In this document: piece by piece, positions 11,201 through 23,683 of the stretch
Layout: the number at the start of each line of letters is the position of its first letter
Position numbering within the stretch: position 1 is the stretch's first letter
Source of the DNA: Proteles cristata cristata
Lineage: Eukaryota > Chordata > Mammalia > Carnivora > Hyaenidae
Direction of reading: 5' to 3'
Assembly (NCBI GenBank): GCA_017311185.1
Contig: JAESUZ010002613.1
Coordinates: forward strand, 248,001 to 312,000
DNA: 64,000 nucleotides
Notes under the pieces: model-generated
What the model was told of the DNA's origin: nothing
What the model saw: the letters and a program-made list of their open reading frames with translations, nothing else
Database searches by the model: none
Program-made: the position numbers and the translations under genes

Positions 11201-12227
11201 AAGTACACTCTTACACAGTAGACTCTCATTTTAGTAAACTTAGTACACAGTTTTATTTATGCACCCAGATATATGATCATAGCTAATTGAAATTTTACTA
11301 AAGATATGAAAAGTACATTCAGAGATATACAGGACAAAAAAAATGGACTCATACTTCCAATAAATCACAGTACCTTGAAAGAGGGCTCTCTGGTTTCCAA
11401 TTCTAATCCAAAGATGCTAAAATGAAATAAGACACCCTTTCTTCCACTTGAGTGTATACCCTGTGAATTTTGGAACTGTGGAATTACATTCTGTTAGAGT
11501 TCCTAAGTAGAGACACATTGTTTCTAGGCAAGGTTGATCTCCCCTGAAGGAACAGACACCTTCATGTTGGAAGGACACAGGTTTTCAAAGAAGGAACCAA
11601 AACCTGAAAGGTAAGGCGTAGGCAGGCCATGGGTCTATAGTTGAAGGAGGCTGGATATCTATAAGTAGAATCCTACTAAGGTAAATTATCCCTCATACAG
11701 GAGGTAGCCCAAAGCTAAAATAAGATCAATATTTCTTGAGGATAGTATGGTGATGACAAAGGAAATGGTCCAAGTGTCCCCAAGAGGAAGGTGAGTCTAA
11801 GAGAAAGGACCATCCTTCCCTTCCCATAGGGATGTTCTCTTCATTGTCATCCTTAGCAGATCTAGTCTCCATTTTAACACGGTAGAAGTTTACTCAGATA
11901 TACCCTTCAAATAAAATCATCATTCTGTATAACAAGACACTGTTCTGCACACACCCGTCTGTGCATATTAACCAGGAGAGAGAATTGTATTCCCCCCTTC
12001 CATACTTTTTTGGTAACCTACCCCTAATCTTAAAAAGGAAACTATTAGAAATAAATTATTTATTTAAAGAGAAAATGACATGGGGGAAGGAAGGAAAAGG
12101 GATGATATTGAAGAGTCCACTGTAGAAAAAATTTAGACCATCCAGTCTCCTATATTTATAAATGGAAAGTTAGAAAAGCAAGAACACCATAGCTACCACA
12201 GTGTACCTGTGTAAGACAGATGTTTTA

Positions 12228-12455
12228 GGGGCACCTGGGTGGCTCAGTCAGTTAAGGATTTGACTCTTGATTTTGGCTCAGATAGTGATCTTGCAGTTCA
12301 TGAGATCAAACCCCACACTGGGCTCTTCGCTGAAAGTGCAGAGCCTGCTTGGGATTTTCTCCCCCTCCTCTCTGCCCCTCCCCAGCTCACACACCTCCTC
12401 CTCTCTCTCAAGATAAATAAAGATTTAAAAACAAACAAACAAACAAACAAACAAA
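12228..12455 (+). mobile_element. SINEC, sense, (CAAA)n tail
   Basis: Head ggggcacctgggtggctcag; tail is a (CAAA)n run at 12430-12455. Confidence 0.9.
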
Positions 12456-12462
12456 TAATTTA

Positions 12463-12661
12463 GGGGTGCCTGAGTGGCTCAGTTGGTTAAGTGACTGACT
12501 TCAGCGCAGATCATAATCTCACAGTTCATGAGTTTGAGTTCTGGATTGGGATCTGTGCTGTCATGAGGAGCCCGCTTTGGATCCTCAGTCTACCTCTCTC
12601 TCTCTGCCCCTCCCCATATGCATGCTCTCACTGGCTCTCAAAAATAAACATTAAAAAAAAG
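12463..12661 (+). mobile_element. SINEC, sense
   Basis: Head ggggtgcctgagtggctcag directly behind the tail of the 12228 copy; body partly deleted. Confidence 0.88.
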
Positions 12662-12670
12662 ATACTTCAT

Positions 12671-12875
12671 AAATTTTTTAATGTTTATTTTTGAGAGACA
12701 AAGAAAAAGAGAGAGACATAGTGTGAGCAGGAGGGGCATAGAAAGAATCCAAAAGCAAGCTCCAGGCTCTGAGCTGTCAGCACAGAGCCTGATGCAGGGC
12801 TTGAACTCACGAACTGTGAGATCATGACCTGAGCCGAAATCAGACACTTAACCAACTGAGCCACCTAGGTGCCCC
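12671..12875 (-). mobile_element. SINEC, antisense
   Basis: Starts about 10 bases after the previous copy's tail, forming a second close inverted pair; head ends ccacctaggtgcccc. Confidence 0.9.
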
Positions 12876-13294
12876 ACTTAGAAAAAAATTTTTAAATAAA
12901 TATTAAATGAATTCAGTTCAATTCTTCTAATAAGTGGTTCCTCACAATTTTATGTATGAAGTCTTGTTAATGTTAGAATTTTCACACATGTTCTATTTAA
13001 TAATCACTGCTTGAGAAAGAATACAGGAGAAGCTAATTTAAATTTAATACCGGTATAAATGAATATATAACAGCATCTAATTACATTTGACAAAACAGTA
13101 TATGCTTGTCAAGAAAATGGATTCATGCACCCTCTCCAATAACTGTAAAGTGTTCAGTAATTCCCTTTTCCTCTGACCAAGAACTGTAGGCCCCATGGAG
13201 GGAAAACATTCTAAATTAACAAAATTCTACAAAAACAAAATACTCTCTGCTCTACTGCTAAAACAGAGGTAGAAATATCCTGTCCTTGAAACAC

Positions 13295-13675
13295 CTAAAA
13301 CATTACCGTAAATCAAAACATAACATGTTTTTGAAAAAATGCTCAAGATCATTCATCATCAGGAAAATACAAATCAAAACCACAGTGAGGTACCATCTCA
13401 CACCAGTCAGGATGGCTAAAATTAACAGCTCAGTCAAACACAGATGTTGGCGAGGATCTCTTTTGCACTGCTGGTGGGAATGCAAACTGGTGCAGCCACT
13501 CTGGAAAACAGTGTGGAGGTTGCTCAAAAAATTAAAAATAGAATTACCTTATGACCCAGCAATTGCACTACTAGGTATTTATCCAAGGGATACAGATATG
13601 CTGTTTCAAAGGGGCACATACACCCAATGTTTATAGCAGCACTATCAATAATCATCAAAGTATGGAAAGAGCCAT
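13295..13675 (+). mobile_element. L1 ORF2 C-terminal fragment
   Basis: Translates in one frame to [20 protein letters not shown] ... [20 protein letters not shown] ... [20 protein letters not shown], the conserved ORF2 C-terminal region. It lacks the 3'UTR and poly(A), so it is a fragment. Confidence 0.88.
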
Positions 13676-13854
13676 TCTGGCATCATCTGTTGGCTAACTC
13701 TGTGTAAGCATCACATAATCAGTAAGTCACATGATCAACTCCCAATGGCTTTAGTAAGCTTTGTACCACTGGAGTTACCTGGCCACAGCTTAAGCTCTGA
13801 AATTAGAAAGTACTACTGTGATGACTACATACATACATCTTAGGAAATGTTGCA

Positions 13855-13868
13855 CCGTCAGAGGGCGC
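13855..13868 (+). promoter_or_regulatory. CTCF-like motif, plus orientation
   Basis: CCGTCAGAGGGCGC matches the CTCF core CCASYAGRKGGCRS with two mismatches in the first four positions. Not in an obvious repeat. Occupancy unknown. Confidence 0.35.
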
Positions 13869-14006
13869 TGTTGTATAAGAAGTGGGAGAGCCTATTCAGT
13901 TTTATATATTAGATTCATAACATTTCAGATTAGATATCAAGTCCAAAGTCTTAAATGAAAAAAACTAAGACACGGTGATGCCAATCATTTTAAATCTCTC
14001 TTTAAA

Positions 14007-14216
14007 AAAATTTTTTTTTAATGTTTATTTTTGAGAGACAGAGACAGAGCATAAGTGGGGGAGGGGCAGATAGAGAGGGAGACACAGAATCCAAAGCAGG
14101 CTCCAGGCCCCAAGCTGTCAGTGGAGACCCCAACGTGAGCCTCGAACCCATGAACCATGAGATCATGATCTGAGACAAAGTCAGATGCTTAACTGACTGA
14201 GCCACCCAGGTGCCCC
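14007..14216 (-). mobile_element. SINEC, antisense
   Basis: Duplication aaatctctctttaaa (13992-14006) and aaatctctttttaaa (14217-14231). Confidence 0.92.
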
Positions 14217-14577
14217 AAATCTCTTTTTAAAATATAGATATAGTCACATAATTTAAATAGGGCAATCAACATCCTTCTTAAAGTACAGGCTCAAAAATTC
14301 ATGCTTTTAAAAATCAGAATAGTGGTTATTCTTGTAGGGGGAAAGTGACTGTAGAAGAGAATAAGGGGATTCTAGAATTAGGATGGCGTGTTTTTCTATA
14401 TGTATAAGGTAATCAACAAAATAGACTTGTAAACATTTAAGATATCCTCCAAGATATATGTATTATTTTATAAAATATATGTGTTTACATTTCTATTTCA
14501 CTATAATCATATGGAAATTAGACTGCACTAAATAACATCCATATTAGATTTTATTTCATTCAAAAATATGTACTAAG

Positions 14578-14762
14578 GGCCACCTGGGTAGTTCAGTTGG
14601 TTGAGTGCTCAACTCTTGATTTCAGCTCAGGTCACGATACCAAGATCATGGGATCGAGCCCTGTGTCAGGCTCTATGCTGAGCATGGAGCCTGCTTAAGA
14701 TTCTCTCTCTCTACTTCTCCCCCTTTCCCCCATTCATGCTCTCTCTCCCTCTCTAAAAAATA
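14578..14762 (+). mobile_element. SINEC, sense, older subtype
   Basis: gggccacctgggtagttcag head and ctatgctgagcatggagcct body; the tail runs into an AT microsatellite. Confidence 0.88.
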
Positions 14763-14811
14763 TATATATATATATTATAAATATACATATATAAAATATA
14801 TATATACCAAA

Positions 14812-14844
<33 letters not shown>

Positions 14845-14865
14845 TATATATATATGTGTATTAAG
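14755..14865. repeat. (TA)n/(CA)n microsatellite
   Basis: Alternating TA with an interior (CA)n at 14832-14843; probably grew from the preceding SINE tail. Confidence 0.9.
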
Positions 14866-15175
14866 TACTCATTAAATGACAGGCATTAAGAGAACTAAAA
14901 TACGATTTCATCTGTCAAGTTTTGAATTTAACAAAAGTGGTGAACATGCTAATAAACAATCACAGGATGGTGTAGTTAAGTTCTACAAAGGGCTATGGGA
15001 GCTCACAAGCAATAGTTACCATCCCGCCTGAGGTAATCATGCAAGGCTTCACCAAAGAGGAAATATCCAAGCTGAACTCTGAAGAGTAACAAGATTTTTT
15101 CAGGTACAGAAGAAACAGAAGAGCATTTCAAGTAAGGGGAGCAAGATAAACTGTGCAGAACAAGCCTACAAGAAC
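14866..15175 (-). mobile_element. L2-like relic, antisense
   Basis: gggctatgggagctcacaag, gcaaggcttcaccaaagagg and agagcatttcaagtaa follow the inverted L2 3' pattern, heavily diverged. Confidence 0.55.
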
Positions 15176-15384
15176 TGCTGTTGTTTTACGGCAGGATGTA
15201 TATAATTTATGAGGGGAAGAAATGGGAGATCAGATTATATTCATCAGGCTGCCTCAGATGTAGCAATGAAAATCTTCCTATAAAGAGAAACCTACCTGAA
15301 ATCTGAGCCTCTCTAAACCAACAATGAATGAAACTGGTTCACTGGAAATAGAGGAAACAGAGGCTTAATGAGGCAGAGACCTTT

Positions 15385-15465
15385 TTCTGGTTTGTCTACT
15401 AAATCCCCAGTGACTAGTATAATATCTGGCACATAAAAGATCAATATACAGAGAATGAATGATTG
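15385..15465 (+). mobile_element. L2-like 3' end, sense
   Basis: tttgtctactaaatccccag ... atctggcacataaaagatca ... gagaatgaatga resembles the L2 3' terminus. Confidence 0.5.
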
Positions 15466-17299
15466 CATGCCTACATCCCAGCTCTGCTATTCGTATAAAA
15501 TTAGACCCAACACAGGTTCAGAGAACAGCATGATTCAAAGCAAAGAGAATGGAAGTGCCCAAGAGTAAGTTTGTGCAGGTTTATTTATTGCATGAGTCTA
15601 TTACTGGCTTTGGAAGAGTTGCAGAACACTAGGTGGCTGTGCCTTTTGATCCAAACATAAAATTTAAAACCAACGCACAACAGTTTAGCCTTATCCAGGA
15701 TGCTGAGGACACAGGAACTGCATGCCCTCTGCTGGGAGTAGAAACAGGAAGATAAAGAAGTATGAAATTAATATAGACAATAGACCAGCATCTGGGTGGA
15801 AGGGCAGGGGGAAAACTAATAAGCATTCTTCTGAAGTATATAACCTAAAATATACCTGACCTTGTGACAGGGTTTAGTCACAATTTTTAGGGCCAGGAAG
15901 GATTTAAAGGTGTAGCTCTCAGCCAATGCACAGCTATCTAACCCGAATGATGGCTTCCTGTAAAATGTGTATCACAGTGGCTCATTCAGCAGCATACTGG
16001 TATTTGGTAAACCCAAATGTACTATAAAATGTTGATTTGATTGATATGTAAAACACATTTATTGAACAACAGAGTTTTATAAAGAAGGAAGACACACATA
16101 AGAGGTATCTTGGCCAAGAGCAAAAAGTGATTAGAGGGAGCTGTTGAAACTGTAGCTAAAGAGGCATATCATGATGCAGGGGGATTCCAAGGATGCAAGA
16201 CAGAATGGGGTCAACAGCACAGATGGAGGGAGAATCTCTCCTCCACTGGGAAACACATGGGTGCAGGAGGAGTTACATTTTTAGATGGAAACGGAAGAAA
16301 CTAAAGGGGTTGTAGTAAAATGCCTCTAACACACCTTAGTTTCTTAATCAGTGAAGTAGGGGGCAGGACTATGTGTTAAAAGAGCATAGTGTTACAATGA
16401 TTTGAACATAGAGGTAAAAGTGTGACATGGAAGAAGGAAGAAACTGATGCTTCAGCCTCCAGAGGGTCCCTGAGGTGGGGCTGAATTTGTACGCACAGAA
16501 ACTGGCCTAGTTGTCGGTTTGCTTCAGCAGAGATCCACGACCCAGGAGTAGGAGTAGAGACGTTCAACAGCTGTATAAAACTAGGATGGGAATTTCATAA
16601 AGAGGCTGATAGAAGGACAGGGATAAAGAGACCTGAGATCATCCCTGATCTCCATGCAGCCATGAACATGTAGAAACACGAGGTTCTCTATACCATAGAC
16701 AAATGCTACTGAAATCCACTTGCTGAGTTACAACGGAATCTAAACTCTGTTAGATTTATTCCATTTCATGGAGTAAAAAATCTTGACAGAACTCACATAT
16801 ACAATATGTAAGTATTTAAATGATAATCTTATATAAGTTATATAATGCTGTATGTTACCAAACAAAGCTTTACACATTCATTTTCTCCTGCTTTGTTAAA
16901 TATAATATGATGTGGTACCATTATTTTTCTTCCTTTATACTCTAGTGTTCTGAATGCTTCTGAACACACAAAATATTCTTCTGGTAGCATTGTTACAATT
17001 GTATACCATGCCAGAACTTCTGGAAGATGGAGGCTGGTATCTGGTATAGTGTAAAAAAAAAAAAAAAGAAAGAAATATCCCAGCCCGACCCTTAAAAAGG
17101 CAAAACCATGCTTTCCACATACAGGACCACAGGCCTGTGGTATAAGTAACACCATTGAAACTTCTGTACTCCTCCTCCTCTGAAGCCCTCCTGCAGAGGG
17201 CTGTGATGATTTCTCAGATCTTCTTCAACAGAGCAACCCTGTTTCTCACCCATATAACACTATTTCTGAAATGTTCACAACCCCACTCACATCCTAGTT

Positions 17300-17385
17300 C
17301 AGTTATGTTCCTCTCATGGATGGCATGTCCAGAACTGAGTAAAATGCACGAAACGTGGTCTAATGAAGTGCCTTTTGTACCACCA
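17300..17385. mobile_element. Possible L3/CR1 relic
   Basis: gatggcatgtccagaactga and cacgaaacgtggtctaatga resemble CR1/L3 (gtccagaactg ... tgtggtctga). Short and diverged. Confidence 0.35.
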
Positions 17386-17467
17386 GCCAGAAATAAAGAA
17401 TTTGTCAGTATAGTTATAGATACAGCTCCACTACTACAGCCTACTTTAAACTGAAGAGTTCAGGAAA

Positions 17468-17962
17468 GGTGTATTGGGTTGAATAGTGCCTTCCCTCAAC
17501 TCCCCAAAATTCATATTCTTCCTGGAACCTCAGAATATGACTTTATATGGAAATAGAGTCATTGTAGAGGTAAATAGTTAAGATGAGGTCATGCTGAAGC
17601 AAGATGAGCCCTTAATCCAATACACTGGTGTCCTTATGAGAAGAGACACAGAGACAAATACAGAGAGGGGAGGGCCACGTAAAGGTACAGATGAACAAAA
17701 GAAAGACAGCCATGTAACAACAGAAGGAGACAATGAAATTACACAGCTACAAGCCAAGGAACACCAAGGATTGCCAGCAACCACCAGAAACTAGGAAAGG
17801 CATTGAATAGATTCTCCCTTTGGGCCCCCAAAACAAACCAATCCTGCCAAAACCTTGATTTGAACTTCTGGCCTCCAGAATTGCCACAAGACAAATTTCT
17901 GTTGCTTTAAGCCTCCCATTTGTAGTACTTTGTTACAACAGCCTTAAGAAACTGACACAAAA
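17468..17962 (+). mobile_element. MLT1-type (ERVL-MaLR) solo LTR
   Basis: About 490 bases resembling an MLT1 LTR: ttgggttgaatagtgccttc start, a tatggaaatagagtca block, ttaagatgaggtcatgctg, ggtgtccttatgagaaga, tacaagccaaggaacaccaa, and a terminal tttgttacaacagccttaag. No internal viral region adjoins it, so it is a solo LTR, an ancient mammalian relic. Confidence 0.8.
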
Positions 17963-18176
17963 GTACTCTCCATAGAGAGGCATTGAAGGTAAAGCCTAAA
18001 GGAGCCAGCCAGGGGAAGAATTCCAGAAATAAGGAATGGAAAATACAAAAGCCCAGAGGCCAGAAAGGGCATAGCATGTTGCTCCACCTGGAGCATGGTG
18101 GAGAAGAGTATGGGATGAGGCTTAGGGTAGGGAGTTTAAATTTGACATTAAGAGCAATGGGAAGCCTTAAGAGCTT

Positions 18177-18219
18177 TTTTCTTTTTTTAAGTTTATTTAT
18201 TTGGGGAGGGGGGGTTGCG

Positions 18220-18260
<41 letters not shown>

Positions 18261-18424
18261 CCCACATGCACAAGCAGAGAAGGGGCACAGAGCGTCTGAA
18301 AGCAGCTCGGGGCTCTGAGCTGTCAATGAAGAGCCCCAGGCAGGGCTCGAACCCATGAACCATGAGATCATGACCTGAGCTGAAGTCAGACACAACCATC
18401 TGAGCCACCCAGGCACCCCACCCT
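18177..18424 (-). mobile_element. SINEC, antisense, with expanded (GA)n
   Basis: aagtttatttatttggggag end, a (GA)n run at 18223-18252, and head ccacccaggcacccc. Imperfect flanks ccttaagagctttt and ccctaagacctttt-like. Confidence 0.9.
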
Positions 18425-18610
18425 GCCCTAAGACCTTTAAGACTTGTTCTGATCCATGTCTTAAAGAGATCACTCTGGCTATTCTGTGGAGGCTAGCCTG
18501 GAGATGATTTATTTTAAGGGAGAAAGAATAAATAGGTTACTAAAAGGTCCACATAAGAGATCATTGCAAGGCTGATAAATAAGCTGAGTTTTAACCCAGA
18601 TCTCTCTTTT

Positions 18611-18822
18611 TCTAAAAAAAATTTTAAGTTTATTTACTTATTTCAAGAGAGAGAACAAGCAGGGTAGGGGCAGAAAGAGAGGGGAGAGAGAGAATCCCAA
18701 GCAGGCTCTGTACTGCCTGCACAGAGCCCGACACAGGGCCTAAACTCACGAACCGTGAGATCATGACCTGAGCCAAAATGAAGAATCAGGAGCCTACCCA
18801 ACTGAGCCACCCAGGCACCCCA
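18611..18822 (-). mobile_element. SINEC, antisense
   Basis: Duplication cccagatctctctttt (about 18595-18610) and cccagatctctttt (about 18823-18836). It abuts the twin-primed L1. Confidence 0.9.
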
Positions 18823-18852
18823 GCCCAGATCTCTTTTAAATTGCTGTATATA

Positions 18853-19540
18853 GTAGGGTGCCCATTTCTCCACATCCTTGCAAGGATCTAGAGTTCTCTG
18901 ATTTGCTCATTTCAGCCACTCTGACTGGCATGAAGTGGTATCTCAGTGTGGTTTTGATTTGTATTTCCCTGATGAGGAGGGATGCTGAGCATCGTTTCAT
19001 GTGTCTGTTGGCCATCTGGATGTCCTCTTTGGAGATGCATAGGAGCACATGTACCCCAATGTTCATAGCAGCACTCTCAACAATAGCCAAAACATGGAAA
19101 GAGCCTAAGTGTCCACCAACAGACGAATGGATCAAGAAGATGTGGTTTATCTATACAATGGATGCTACATGGCAATGAGAAAGAATGAAATCTGGCCATG
19201 TGTAGCAACATGGATGGACCTTGAGGGTGTTATGCTGAGCGAAATAGGTCAGGCAGAGAAGGACAGATACCATATGTTTGCACGTATAGGAGGATTAGGA
19301 GGAACTTAATGGAGGACCAAGGGGGAGAAGAAGGGGGGAAATAGTGGGGGAGAGGGAGAGAGGCAAACTATGAAAAGACTCTTGAATACTGAGAACAAAC
19401 TGAGGACTGATGGGTGGGGGGGGGAGGGGGGAGATGGGCATGGAGGAGGGCACTTGTGGGGATGAGCACTGGGTGTTATATGGAAACCAACATGACAATA
19501 AACTATTTGTAAAAAAAAAATTGAAAAAAATTAAATAAAT
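18853..19540 (+). mobile_element. 5'-inverted (twin-primed) L1
   Basis: The left part (about 18853-19034) is L1 ORF2 sequence in minus orientation, and from about 19035 the same family continues in plus orientation ([20 protein letters not shown], then the 3'UTR with a G-rich run at 19409-19436 and poly(A)). Compared with the L1 at 56851-57880, about 150-170 bases of ORF2 between the two parts are missing. Flanking duplications aaattgctgtatata (18838-18852) and aaattactatatata (19541-19555) bound the whole, so it is one insertion. Confidence 0.9.
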
Positions 19541-19902
19541 AAATTACTATATATAACACCTATAACGATGTTCACTTTCCAAAATCATAATATACTCAAG
19601 AAAGGTCACAGTGGAGAAGGGCCCAGTGTGTAGTATCAGCAGTGTATGCACTACAGCAATCAACAAAACAAAGTCTCTCGAACCACTGGAACCACCACTG
19701 CCGGTCTTTAATAACCGATTCAGCACTGACCCTGACTGCGGGCATGCTAAACAGTAACAGCTCCACTAAACTGAAGCAAGATTTCCGAGGCCATCAGGCT
19801 CCTCCTAGCATGTAATGAAAGTTTATAAAGTAGATTCTATTTCCACCTTTTTCCTCCAAAACTATTTAAAGAAACTGTACAAAGAGCGACTCCAAAGTTC
19901 TT

Positions 19903-20131
19903 TTTTTTAAATAATTTTTTAATGTTTTTTATTTATTTCTAGGAGAGAGAGAGAGAGAGACAGCGTGGGCAGGGGAGGGTCTGAGAGAGGGAGTCACAGA
20001 CCGAAACAGGCTCCAGGCTCTGAGATGGCAGTGAGCACAGAGCCCGACGCGGGGTTCAAACGCACGAACCGTGAGATCATGACCTAAGCAAAAGTCGGAC
20101 GCTTAACTGACTAAGCCACCCAGGCGCCCCT
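19903..20131 (-). mobile_element. SINEC, antisense, young subtype
   Basis: Duplication ctccaaagttctt (19890-19902) and ctctaaagttctt (20133-20145). Confidence 0.92.
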
Positions 20132-20814
20132 ACTCTAAAGTTCTTAAACTTTATGGCCTCTGTTCCCCTCTGATGAGACAAAAGCCATCAGGGACCACGA
20201 TCCTTACCTTGTTACCTCTTTTACGTGTTACAACATGCTAAAATGCATCTCCTTCTCCCCCATGGAGGCCCTCCTGTGAGTCCACTGTGAGAATCACTGA
20301 CACAAAAGTCTACAGCATTCTTCTTTCAGAGATTGCTTTAAAGTGAATGATATTTATTACACTGAATAATACAAGATTTTAAAAGCTTTTAGCATTCCAA
20401 AATATTAAACTTTATGAAATCCTCACATAAAAAGCATCCACAAAAGGAAGCAACTGAAGAAAAGTAGCTGCCTAACCTTCTTCCTCCAGGGGAACTCCAA
20501 GGTCAAAGTTCTCAGTCCCGATTTCACTATAACATGGTCTCTAGAGACCTTTAATCATCAGCTTAAAAATACACTCTATGGACTACTCATTGTTTTCAGC
20601 ATTCACCCGGTCTGAGTGATAAGGACCCTGTAATAAAGATAAAGGAAAGGGAAAAGGATATCCTCAGCTGAAACCAAAAAACTCACAACAATGACAACAA
20701 GTTCAAACACCACCAAGTTGCTTCTTTGATTACTTTCAGGTGCTTTTGCCATTGTGTCACCATCTTGAATAGCAACTTCCCAGAGTTAATAGGATGTACA
20801 GAGAAGTGACAGTG

Positions 20815-21040
20815 AGTGGTTACAGTCATTTATCCATTTAAAAGCATTTCTTGAGTGCCTACCATGGATAAGTACTACAGAGACAACAGTGGACGAGCTA
20901 GATATGGTCACTGCCTTACAGTGCTTAGTGTAATGATAGAAACAGACAACAAATAAGCAAAGACACAAACACTCAGAAACCGTAACAGAAAACAGACGTA
21001 CAACTAATTTTAATACAATGGTCAGAAGGGTGTCTCAGGG
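20815..21040 (-). mobile_element. L2-like relic, antisense
   Basis: tttcttgagtgcctaccatg, tggtcactgccttacagtgc and acagacaacaaataagcaaa are an inverted L2 3' end. Confidence 0.7.
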
Positions 21041-22099
21041 CAGATAACAGCTAATTAAGTCTTTAATCTCCATAGCCTTTTATGAGGTATGTCACTGCAT
21101 GAAGACGTCCAGGGGATTCTAATCGATGTCATTTTCTACGCAAAGCAGTCCTTGGCCATCCTGCCTTCTTTGTGCTTCTATGGTAATTTTAATTGACATT
21201 TCTCAAATGTACTGTTTCATGGTAGTTATTTATAGACACATATCCTATACATGCTATACTATTATTAACCCAAAACTAAAGTAACCCTATATAAGATGTT
21301 AGAATCTGTTGATCAAAATGATTTGTATTAGTCCCACTTGCACCTGTGAATAATGCAAAGGCTGCACCTAAGGCCTAAATGTACATTCTCTCATTTGTTC
21401 TTTATAAAAATTCTAATGAAGGTGATTTTTCCCACTACATCATACTGCCTCCTCTCCCTTGTTCACATCTGAACCCCCACAGCACAAAGCACAATGGGTA
21501 TAGCACTATTCAATCAATGACTGTTGAGTTGAATTGCAAAGAAAAAGTGAGAAGTGTAATGTGACACCAGAGGACCAAGTGGCCTACCTGAACCTGAACC
21601 AGATAACTCTGCTGTCACCCCTTTTGTCTACCAGTGACACTCGGTTATCTTTCTATCAGATGTGTTAGCCTCAGGAAATATGAACAGATCCAAAAATTAT
21701 CATGTTAAAATCCAATTCAATACTGATTCTCTTCAGGAAGGACATGGCCCTTTCATCCTCCCACTACTTCCTGACAGGCTACTGCATGTGCCTGGCTACA
21801 GCAAACACAGGGATAAAAGGCATAGTCTTTGCTCTAAAAGAGGTCACAGTCCAGTTGAGACAAACAAACAATGAAACTATTTCTACACAATGGATGCCGT
21901 TATGAATGCAGGTAGCACACGATGTTTGTTATCGCAGCAAAGAGGAGACACAATCTAACTGCTGGTATAGGAGGCTGCAATGAAGGCAAACTCAGAGGAC
22001 ATGATATTGCCTCTACTGGGGCCCTGCCCACCTCTTTTCCAACCTCATCTTCTATTTCTTGTCCCTTTCCTATTTCATAATTCAGAAACCTGTCTGACA

Positions 22100-22265
22100 T
22101 AATATGTTTTCTCAAGTCTCCAGGCCACTGCACACGAATTTCCCCCTGCCTGGAATATTCTCCTACCCATGCCATTACAGAAAACTCCCTACTTCATCCT
22201 CCATCTGTCCGAGTATTCATTTAAGAAGTGTCCCCTCCACAAAATTTTCCAGGACAACCTTAGGC
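22100..22265 (+). mobile_element. L2-like relic, sense
   Basis: ccccctgcctggaatattct, caaaattttccaggacaacc: the L2 3' region. Confidence 0.65.
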
Positions 22266-22267
22266 CT

Positions 22268-22515
22268 AGAGAGTGGCTGCTTCTCCGGTGGAAAAAGCCC
22301 AGCTTTGTTGCCTGACAGTACTGAGTTGAAATGTCAATTGTGCCACTTTTCAAGTTAGGTGAGTTTCAGTACATTTTTTTTTTCACATCTCTGAACCTAA
22401 GTTGCCTCATCTTTAAAAGGGGTGTTAATATCTGCCCTAGAAGATTGTAAGGATTCAAGGTAGTGTTTATATAAATCCCTGACCACAGCAGAGGCTCCAA
22501 ATTATACCAAATACA
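22268..22515 (+). mobile_element. MIR, sense
   Basis: tgtgccacttttcaagttag ... ctctgaacctaagttgcctc ... agattgtaaggattcaagg: MIR core and 3' part. Confidence 0.8.
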
Positions 22516-22559
22516 CCCTGATAATTGATAGCCATCAGTAATTACACCTTATGGTATAT

Positions 22560-22770
22560 TTTCTTAATGTCTGTTTATTTTTGAGAGAGAGAGAGAAAGA
22601 TAGAGCATGAGTGGGGGAGGAGCAGAGAGAGAAGGAGACAGAATCCAGAGTAGGCTATAAACTCGAAGCTGTCAGCACAGAGCTTGACGTAGGCTCAAAT
22701 TCATGATCCACGAGATCATGACCTGAGTCGACATCAGGCATTTAACCAACTGAGCCACCCAGATGGCCCA
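22560..22770 (-). mobile_element. SINEC, antisense
   Basis: cttaatgtctgtttattttt end, head ccacccagatggccc; flanks caccttatggtata and cactttgtggtat. Confidence 0.88.
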
Positions 22771-22784
22771 CACTTTGTGGTATT

Positions 22785-22785
<1 letters not shown>

Positions 22786-22830
<45 letters not shown>
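22786..22830. repeat. (CA)n microsatellite
   Basis: About 22 uninterrupted CA units directly after the preceding SINE; likely length-polymorphic. Confidence 0.95.
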
Positions 22831-22832
<2 letters not shown>

Positions 22833-22885
22833 ACATTACAACCTTAAGGATGTTTTCACAACAGTTCATATGACCCCTGGGAAAC

Positions 22886-23098
22886 TTTTTTTTTTTTTTA
22901 AATGTTTTATTTATTTCTGAGAGAGAGAGAGCATGAGCAGGGAAGGGTCAAAGAGAGGGAGACAGAATCCAAAACAGGCTCCAGGCTCTGAGCTGGCAGT
23001 CAGCACAGAGCCCAATGCAGGGCTCAAACCCATGAACCATGAGATCATGACCTGAGCAGAAGTCGGACGCTTAACCAACTGAGCCACCCAGGTGTCCC
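22886..23098 (-). mobile_element. SINEC, antisense
   Basis: Duplication gacccctgggaaac (22872-22885) and gatccctgggaaac (23099-23112). Confidence 0.92.
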
Positions 23099-23484
23099 GA
23101 TCCCTGGGAAACCTTAAAAGCAGTTTGATGATACATTTTCCCCAGTAGCAATTATGTTCTCATTAAGGCAGTAAAAATAATGAAAAGTAAAATTTACATA
23201 AAGGATCTTCTATAAGAGAAGAGCGCTGTCATAAAGAATATAACCAAGGAAATCTTAACTTCAAAAGTTCATTTCATTTAAAAAGCAAAGTTAATGAAAA
23301 ACAAACAGCACATTCTGAAGGAAATTACTCAAGAGTAATAATTATATTCTCCCAAAACTACTTAAAATAGGACATTATCTCCCTTTAAAACTACAATCCA
23401 AGCAGCATACAATGACAAGGTAAACTATTCACAAGTAATATTTTCATCCCATAGCCTAGTACCTCTTAGAGCTCCTCATTTTTA

Positions 23485-23683
23485 TTTATTTTATTTTTTT
23501 AGTGTTTATTTATTATTGAGAGTCAGAGAATGAGCAGGGGAGGGGGAGACATAGAATCTGAAGCAGGCTCCAGGCTCTAAACTGTCAGTACAGAGCCTGA
23601 TTCAGGGCTCGAACTCACAAACCATGAGATCATGACCTGAGCCAAAGTCGCTCACTCAACCTACTGAGACACCCAGGCACCCC
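23485..23683 (-). mobile_element. SINEC, antisense
   Basis: Duplication agagctcctcattttta (23468-23484) and agagctccccattttta (23684-23700). Confidence 0.93.

Noticed and set aside
17907..18473. 188-codon minus-strand ORF
   Set aside because: Most of it is translation through an antisense SINE and an MLT1 LTR; Ser/Leu repeats come from the (GA)n run.
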